A stretch of DNA of 64,000 nt from Patulibacter brassicae. GTDB lineage: Bacteria > Actinomycetota > Thermoleophilia > Solirubrobacterales > Solirubrobacteraceae. Position 1 is the stretch's first letter. Each line of letters opens with the position of its first letter. Below are positions 59,985-64,000 of the stretch, piece after piece. Below the pieces are notes generated by a model. It made no database searches. It was not told the DNA's origin and saw nothing but the letters and a program-made list of their open reading frames with translations. The stretch is from the NCBI RefSeq assembly GCF_033949425.1, contig NZ_JAXAVX010000007.1, positions 99,800 through 163,799 of the forward strand, read 5' to 3'. Position numbers and translations under genes: made by a program.

Positions 59985-60884
59985 ATGATCCTGCTCACGG
60001 GCGCCACCGGCGCGGTCGGCGTCCGGGTCCTGGACCAGCTGCTGGCGGCGGGCGAGCGCGTCCGCTGCCTCGTGCGCGATCCCACGCGGCTGGGGCCGCG
60101 GCGGGTCGACGTGCAGCTCGCCCTCTGGACGCTCACCGACGCCCGCCTGCCCGGCGGCGCGCTGCGGGGGGTCGACACGGTCGTCCACCTCGCGGGCCCG
60201 CTGCACGACCAGGCGACGGGGACGCTCGAGGAGCTGAACGTCACGGCCTCGTGGCGCCTGGCCGACGCGGCGGCGCGGGCCGGCGTGCGCCACTTCGTCC
60301 ACGTCTCGGCGCTCGGCGCGGGCCAGGCGGCCGGCTGCCGGTTCCTGCGTGCGAAGGAGGCGTCGGAGCGGGTCGTCGTCGGCGCGGGCGCGATCTCCGG
60401 CATGCGGGTGACGACGGTGGCGCCGTCGCTGACGCTCGCTCGCGGGCACCGCTGGGCGTGGTGGGCGCAGGCGCTGTCGCTCCTGCCGATGACGCCGATC
60501 CCCCGCCACTACGCGGGACGCTCCGCCCCGATCGCGGCCGACGACGTGGCCGCCGCGCTCGTCGCGCTCGTCGAGAACGGCCCGGAGACCCTCGCCACCG
60601 CCGGCACCTCGCCGCACCGGCTGGAGCTCGCCGGCCCCGAGGTCTACGCCCTGCCGGACCTCGTCCACGAGATGCAGGCCGCCGTCGGACGACCGCGCCG
60701 GCCGACGATCGCGCTGCCGATCGGGATGCTGCGGGTCGCCACCGCGGCGCTCGAGCGCCCGGGCGTCGCCGAGCGCGACGAGCTGGCGCTCGTCACCTGC
60801 GACACCGCCGGTCGCCGTGGGACCGCCGACGCGGAGGCGCTCGGCGTGCGACCGCGCTCCGTCCGCGACGCGCTCGCCCGCTGA
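59985..60884 (+). CDS. NAD(P)-binding NmrA/atypical SDR protein
   Basis: 299 residues. Cofactor site ILLTGATGAVGVRVLDQLL at the very N-terminus, VDTVVHLAGPLHDQ and FVHVSALGAG. No YxxxK catalytic pair, as in NmrA-like or complex-I-assembly-like atypical SDRs. TACTCT ends 6 nt before ATG 59985. Confidence 0.85.
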   Translation: MILLTGATGAVGVRVLDQLLAAGERVRCLVRDPTRLGPRRVDVQLALWTLTDARLPGGALRGVDTVVHLAGPLHDQATGTLEELNVTASWRLADAAARAGVRHFVHVSALGAGQAAGCRFLRAKEASERVVVGAGAISGMRVTTVAPSLTLARGHRWAWWAQALSLLPMTPIPRHYAGRSAPIAADDVAAALVALVENGPETLATAGTSPHRLELAGPEVYALPDLVHEMQAAVGRPRRPTIALPIGMLRVATAALERPGVAERDELALVTCDTAGRRGTADAEALGVRPRSVRDALAR

Positions 60885-60885
60885 G

Positions 60886-60905
60886 GACCGGCCCGAGCGC
60901 CGGTC
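60886..60905. terminator. Short hairpin between convergent genes
   Basis: GACCGGC, loop CCGAGC, GCCGGTC directly after the NmrA-like stop and close to the amidase stop. Confidence 0.45.
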
Positions 60906-60916
60906 GTCCGCGCGCG

Positions 60917-62383
60917 TCAGGAGCGCGCGAGCGGCGCGACCCGGTCGTCCCACGGATGCGCCGCCTCGACCTGCGCGGCGAGCGCCAGCAGCAGCTCCTC
61001 GCCGGCCGGCGGCCCGAGCAGCTGGACCGCGAGCGGCAGCCCGGCCGCGTCGTCGTCCTCGGGCCGCAGGAAGAGCGGCAGGCTGATCGCGGGGACGCCG
61101 GCGACGTTCGCGATCGCCGCGTAGGGCGAGAAGTCCGCGCCGCCGCGGAAGCCGGCCATCGGATCGGGGCCGTCCGGATCGAGCGCGCCGACGGGCACCG
61201 GAGCGGTCGCCAGGGCCGGGGTCACGACGGCGTCGTACGGCGCCAACCACTGCACGACCCGACGCCCGACGCCCTGGATCGCGGCGTCGGCGACGAGGTA
61301 GTCGACCGCGCGCAGCGCCTTCGCCTGCTCGAGGAGCTCCCACGAGAGCGCCTCGACGTCGCCCGGCTCCAGGTCGCGGCCCCGGCGCAGCTCGATCACC
61401 CGCATCTGCGACGCGACGCCCGGGCCGAACGACGCGGTGAAGAGGTCCAGCAGGCCCGGCAGGCGCCAGGGAGCGTCGGCGACCTCGACGTGGTGGCCGA
61501 GCCCGGCGAGGAGCTCGCCGGCCCGGTGCGCGGCGGCGTGGTCGGCCGGCGACGGGTCGGCGTCCAGCGGCGGAGCCGTGGCGACCGCGATCCGCAGGGG
61601 ACGCCCCGGGCCGTCCTGCGCGCCGCGGGCGGCGGCGGCGGCGAAGGCGCCGGACGGCGGCGGCGCCCAGCTCGCGTCGCCGGTCTCGTACCCGGCGAGC
61701 ACGTCGAGGGTCGCGGCGGCGTCGCCGACGGTCCGCGTGAGCATCCCGTCGCAGGCCAGGAGGTGGTGCCCGAGATCGGGCGCCAGCGACACGCGCCCGC
61801 GAGCGGGCTTCAGGCCGACGAGGCCGCAGCAGGACGCGGGGATCCGGATCGAGCCGCCGCCGTCGTTGCCGTGCGCGACGGGGAGCATCCCGGCGGCGAC
61901 CGCGGCGGCCGCGCCGCCGGAGGAGCCGCCCGCGGTGCGCCCGAGGTCCCACGGGTTGCGCGTCGGACCGAACCGCCGCGGATGCGTGACGGGGGTGATC
62001 CCCCACTCGGGCAGGCTCGTGGACCCGACGAGCACGAAGCCCGCGTCGCGCAGGCGGCGGGTCGCGTTGTGGTCGGCGGGCGCGACGTCGTCGCCGGTGG
62101 CGGTCGACCCGACGGTCAGCCGCTTGCCCGCGACGCCGCGGTTGTTCTTCATCGCCGTCGGCACGCCGGCGAACGGGCGCGGGTCGCCGGGGCCGATCGC
62201 GGCCGCGGCCTCGAGCGCCTCGTCGGCCCAGACGTCGACGAACGCGTTGACCTGCGGGTCGAGCGCCGCGATCCGCCCGAGCGCCGCCTCGACGAGGTCG
62301 ACGGCCCGCAGCTCGCCGGTCCGGACGAGCTCGGCGAGCTCCCGAGCACCGCGGCGCAACAGGGACGGAGCGGCCGGCGTCAT
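60917..62383 (-). CDS. Amidase signature family hydrolase
   Basis: 488 residues. The catalytic triad is complete: Lys in GVPTAMKNN, cis-Ser and nucleophile Ser in the Gly/Ser-rich RTAGGSSGGAAAAVAAGM and GNDGGGSIRIPASCC. Members hydrolyse aliphatic or aromatic amides. ATG 62383 overlaps the promoter of the divergent citrate synthase gene. Confidence 0.92.
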   Translation of the reverse strand: MTPAAPSLLRRGARELAELVRTGELRAVDLVEAALGRIAALDPQVNAFVDVWADEALEAAAAIGPGDPRPFAGVPTAMKNNRGVAGKRLTVGSTATGDDVAPADHNATRRLRDAGFVLVGSTSLPEWGITPVTHPRRFGPTRNPWDLGRTAGGSSGGAAAAVAAGMLPVAHGNDGGGSIRIPASCCGLVGLKPARGRVSLAPDLGHHLLACDGMLTRTVGDAAATLDVLAGYETGDASWAPPPSGAFAAAAARGAQDGPGRPLRIAVATAPPLDADPSPADHAAAHRAGELLAGLGHHVEVADAPWRLPGLLDLFTASFGPGVASQMRVIELRRGRDLEPGDVEALSWELLEQAKALRAVDYLVADAAIQGVGRRVVQWLAPYDAVVTPALATAPVPVGALDPDGPDPMAGFRGGADFSPYAAIANVAGVPAISLPLFLRPEDDDAAGLPLAVQLLGPPAGEELLLALAAQVEAAHPWDDRVAPLARS

Positions 62384-62394
62384 AGGATCGGAGC

Positions 62395-63498
62395 ATGACC
62401 GACGAGGTGCGTTCCGGGCTCGAGGGCGTCGTCGCCTTCGCGACGACCATCGCGGAGCCCGACAAGGAGGGCGGCGCGCTGCGCTACCGCGGCGTGGACA
62501 TCGAGGACCTCGTCGGGCACGTGCCGTACGAGCGCGTCTGGGGACTGCTCGTCGACAACGCCTTCGACCCGGGTCTGCCGTTCGCCGAGCCCCATCCGCT
62601 GAGCGTCCGCTCGGGCGACCCGCGCGTCGACGTGCAGGCGGCGCTGGCGATGCTCGCGCCCGAGTGGGGCTTCCAGCCGCTCATCGACACGAGCGACGAG
62701 ACCGCGCGGGAGGAGCTCGCCCGCGCCTCGGTGACCGCGCTGTCGTTCGTCGCCCAGTCCGCGCGCGGCGGCGGCCAGCCCCCGGTGCCCCAGTCGCAGA
62801 TCGACTCGGGCCGGACGGTCGCCGAGCGGTTCCTGCTGCGCTGGCGCGGCGAGCTGGACCCGCAGCACGCCAAGGCGGTCGACGCGTACTGGATCTCGGC
62901 CGCCGAGCACGGGATGAACGCCTCGACGTTCACCGCCCGCGTCACGACGTCGACCGGCGCGGACGCCGCCGCGGCGCTCTCGTCGGCCGTCGGCGCGCTC
63001 TCGGGCCCGCTGCACGGCGGCGCGCCGTCGCGCGTGCTGGCGATGCTCGACGGGGTGGAGCGGCGCGGCGACGCCGAGGCGTGGGTGAAGGAGGCCATGG
63101 ATCGCGGCGAGCGGCTCATGGGCTTCGGTCACCGCGTCTACCGCGCCGAGGACCCGCGTGCCCGCGTGCTGCGCCGGACCGCGAAGGAGATCGGCGCGGG
63201 CCGGTTCGAGGTCGCCGAGGCGCTCGAGCAGGCCGCGCTGGCCGAGCTGCAGGCCCGCAAGCCCGACCGCGTCCTGGCCACGAACGTCGAGTTCTGGTCG
63301 GCGGTCGTGCTCGACACGGCCGCGGTGCCGGCCGAGCTCTTCACGCCGATGTTCACCTGCGCGCGCGTCGCCGGATGGTCGGCGCACATCCTCGAGCAGA
63401 AGCGCGAGGGCCGCCTCATCCGCCCGTCGGCGAAGTACGTCGGCGAGGGACCGCGGCCGGTCTCCGCGGTGCCCGGGGCGGACGCGATCGACGCCTGA
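62395..63498 (+). CDS. citA: Citrate synthase (CitA type)
   Basis: 367 residues, closely resembling mycobacterial CitA. GGALRYRGVDIEDL, catalytic His in HGMNASTFTARV and GFGHRVYRAEDPRA, substrate Arg in RPSAKYVGEG. The usual catalytic Asp position reads NVEFWSAVVL, i.e. Glu, which I recall as normal in this subgroup. TAGGAT ends 6 nt before ATG 62395, so the message is probably leaderless. Confidence 0.94.
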   Translation: MTDEVRSGLEGVVAFATTIAEPDKEGGALRYRGVDIEDLVGHVPYERVWGLLVDNAFDPGLPFAEPHPLSVRSGDPRVDVQAALAMLAPEWGFQPLIDTSDETAREELARASVTALSFVAQSARGGGQPPVPQSQIDSGRTVAERFLLRWRGELDPQHAKAVDAYWISAAEHGMNASTFTARVTTSTGADAAAALSSAVGALSGPLHGGAPSRVLAMLDGVERRGDAEAWVKEAMDRGERLMGFGHRVYRAEDPRARVLRRTAKEIGAGRFEVAEALEQAALAELQARKPDRVLATNVEFWSAVVLDTAAVPAELFTPMFTCARVAGWSAHILEQKREGRLIRPSAKYVGEGPRPVSAVPGADAIDA

Positions 63499-63506
63499 GC
63501 GGGCCG

Positions 63507-64000
63507 ATGGACCGCCGCGTCCGCTCGTACCTCGACCACGCCGGGCGCGAGCTGGCGGCGGGTCGGCACGAGCTCGCGGCGGGGCTCGAGCGCGAGGCCC
63601 AGCGCGCCGCCGAGCGGCTGCACGACGGCCGCGCCGAGCGCCTCGCCGTCCTGCGCCTGCGCGTCCGCCGGCTGCGCGCCGAGCGCGACCACGCCGGCGC
63701 GATCGCGGCGCTCGTCGCCGCGCGGGAGCTCACGGACGACCCCGCCGCCGCGTTCGACCTGCGCACGGAGGAGGTGCAGCTGCGGGTCGCGGCCGGCGAG
63801 CCGGACGCGACGGCCGCCGCCGAGGCGCTCGTCGCCGAGGGCCGGACCGAGGATCGGGCGCGCTGGGCGCGCGCCCGCGCGCTCGCCGTGCTGGCCCAGG
63901 CCCGGGAGGCGAGCGGCGACGCGGCGGGCGCCCGGCGCGCGACGGACGAGGGCCGCGAGCTGCTCACCGGGGGCCCGCCGCCGCCCGCGGAGCTCGCGGC
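63507..64000 (+). CDS. Helical Ala/Arg-rich protein, truncated by window edge
   Basis: It starts at ATG 63507, 8 bp after the citA stop, and is open to the last base (164 codons). Composition is Ala/Arg/Glu with repeated ~35-residue helix pairs (AERDHAGAIAALVAARELTDD, then ARWARARALAVLAQAREASGD), suggesting TPR-like repeats. No signal peptide. Function unknown; probably co-transcribed with citA. Confidence 0.6.
   Translation, partial: MDRRVRSYLDHAGRELAAGRHELAAGLEREAQRAAERLHDGRAERLAVLRLRVRRLRAERDHAGAIAALVAARELTDDPAAAFDLRTEEVQLRVAAGEPDATAAAEALVAEGRTEDRARWARARALAVLAQAREASGDAAGARRATDEGRELLTGGPPPPAELA

Overview
The window is about three-quarters G+C. Genes are tightly packed, start and stop codons often overlap (ATGA, GTGA, TGATG), and many promoters place the -10 element only 6-9 nt before the start codon, which suggests leaderless transcripts. 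With F420/LLM-type oxidoreductase, CitA-type citrate synthase, PAC2, otsB and GAF-PucR regulators, this fits a high-GC actinobacterium. Thermoleophilia/Solirubrobacterales is my best guess, but it is an inference from style and gene content, not a measured placement. No rRNA, tRNA, CRISPR array, insertion sequence or phage gene was seen.

Bases 1-44,000 look like one large catabolic island. It is bracketed by two paralogous GAF-PucR regulators (2-1903, running in from outside, and 22918-24813). It holds two ABC importers (a ribose-type set at 16228-20098 and a branched-chain/aromatic-type set at 29710-34522), an MFS transporter, two acyl-CoA synthetases, two acyl-CoA dehydrogenases, an alpha-methylacyl-CoA racemase-like enzyme, an enoyl-CoA hydratase-like enzyme, two SDRs, three MDR/zinc alcohol dehydrogenases, an SMP-30-type lactonase, a phosphotriesterase-family metalloenzyme, an LLM flavin enzyme, an APH-type kinase and two HAD phosphatases. 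An APH kinase, a HAD protein and an ACAD11-like dehydrogenase recall the parts of animal ACAD10/ACAD11 and of bacterial 4-hydroxyacid catabolism.

The most unusual part is 9340-22541. A dikinase-like protein with the ATP-grasp and phosphohistidine domains but no C-terminal PEP/pyruvate barrel (20664-22541) lies upstream of the ribose-type importer. Next comes a six-gene chain, every junction a 4-bp overlap: a free-standing swivelling phosphohistidine domain, two paralogous ~550-residue proteins of no family I recognise, a winged-helix-like protein, a phosphotriesterase-like enzyme and an LLM oxidoreductase. I propose a split-dikinase system that phosphorylates an imported substrate. A second dikinase paralog at 42035-43876 has lost its phospho-accepting histidine and is co-transcribed with two zinc alcohol dehydrogenases.

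Twelve intergenic sites share a 16-bp dyad, yTG-N10-CA(a/g/c), usually close to TTGGAG-N4-CTCCAA. Each lies 41-42 bp from a -10-like hexamer in front of an island transcription unit, the position expected of an activator site centred near -61.5. This ties the island into one regulon, most simply under the GAF-PucR proteins.

From 44,100 on the genes are mainly housekeeping: thioredoxin, two glycosyltransferases, trehalose-phosphatase, a TSUP permease, a YhaM-like OB-HD protein, PAC2, a UvrD-like helicase with a C-terminal Fe-S RecB-type nuclease, an inositol-monophosphatase-family enzyme, a histone-H1-like coiled-coil protein, Mrp, a secreted Vgb-like propeller, beta-carbonic anhydrase, ferredoxin, an NmrA-like protein, an amidase, citrate synthase and a truncated helical protein at the right edge. 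Convergent gene pairs are usually separated by perfect GC-rich hairpins.
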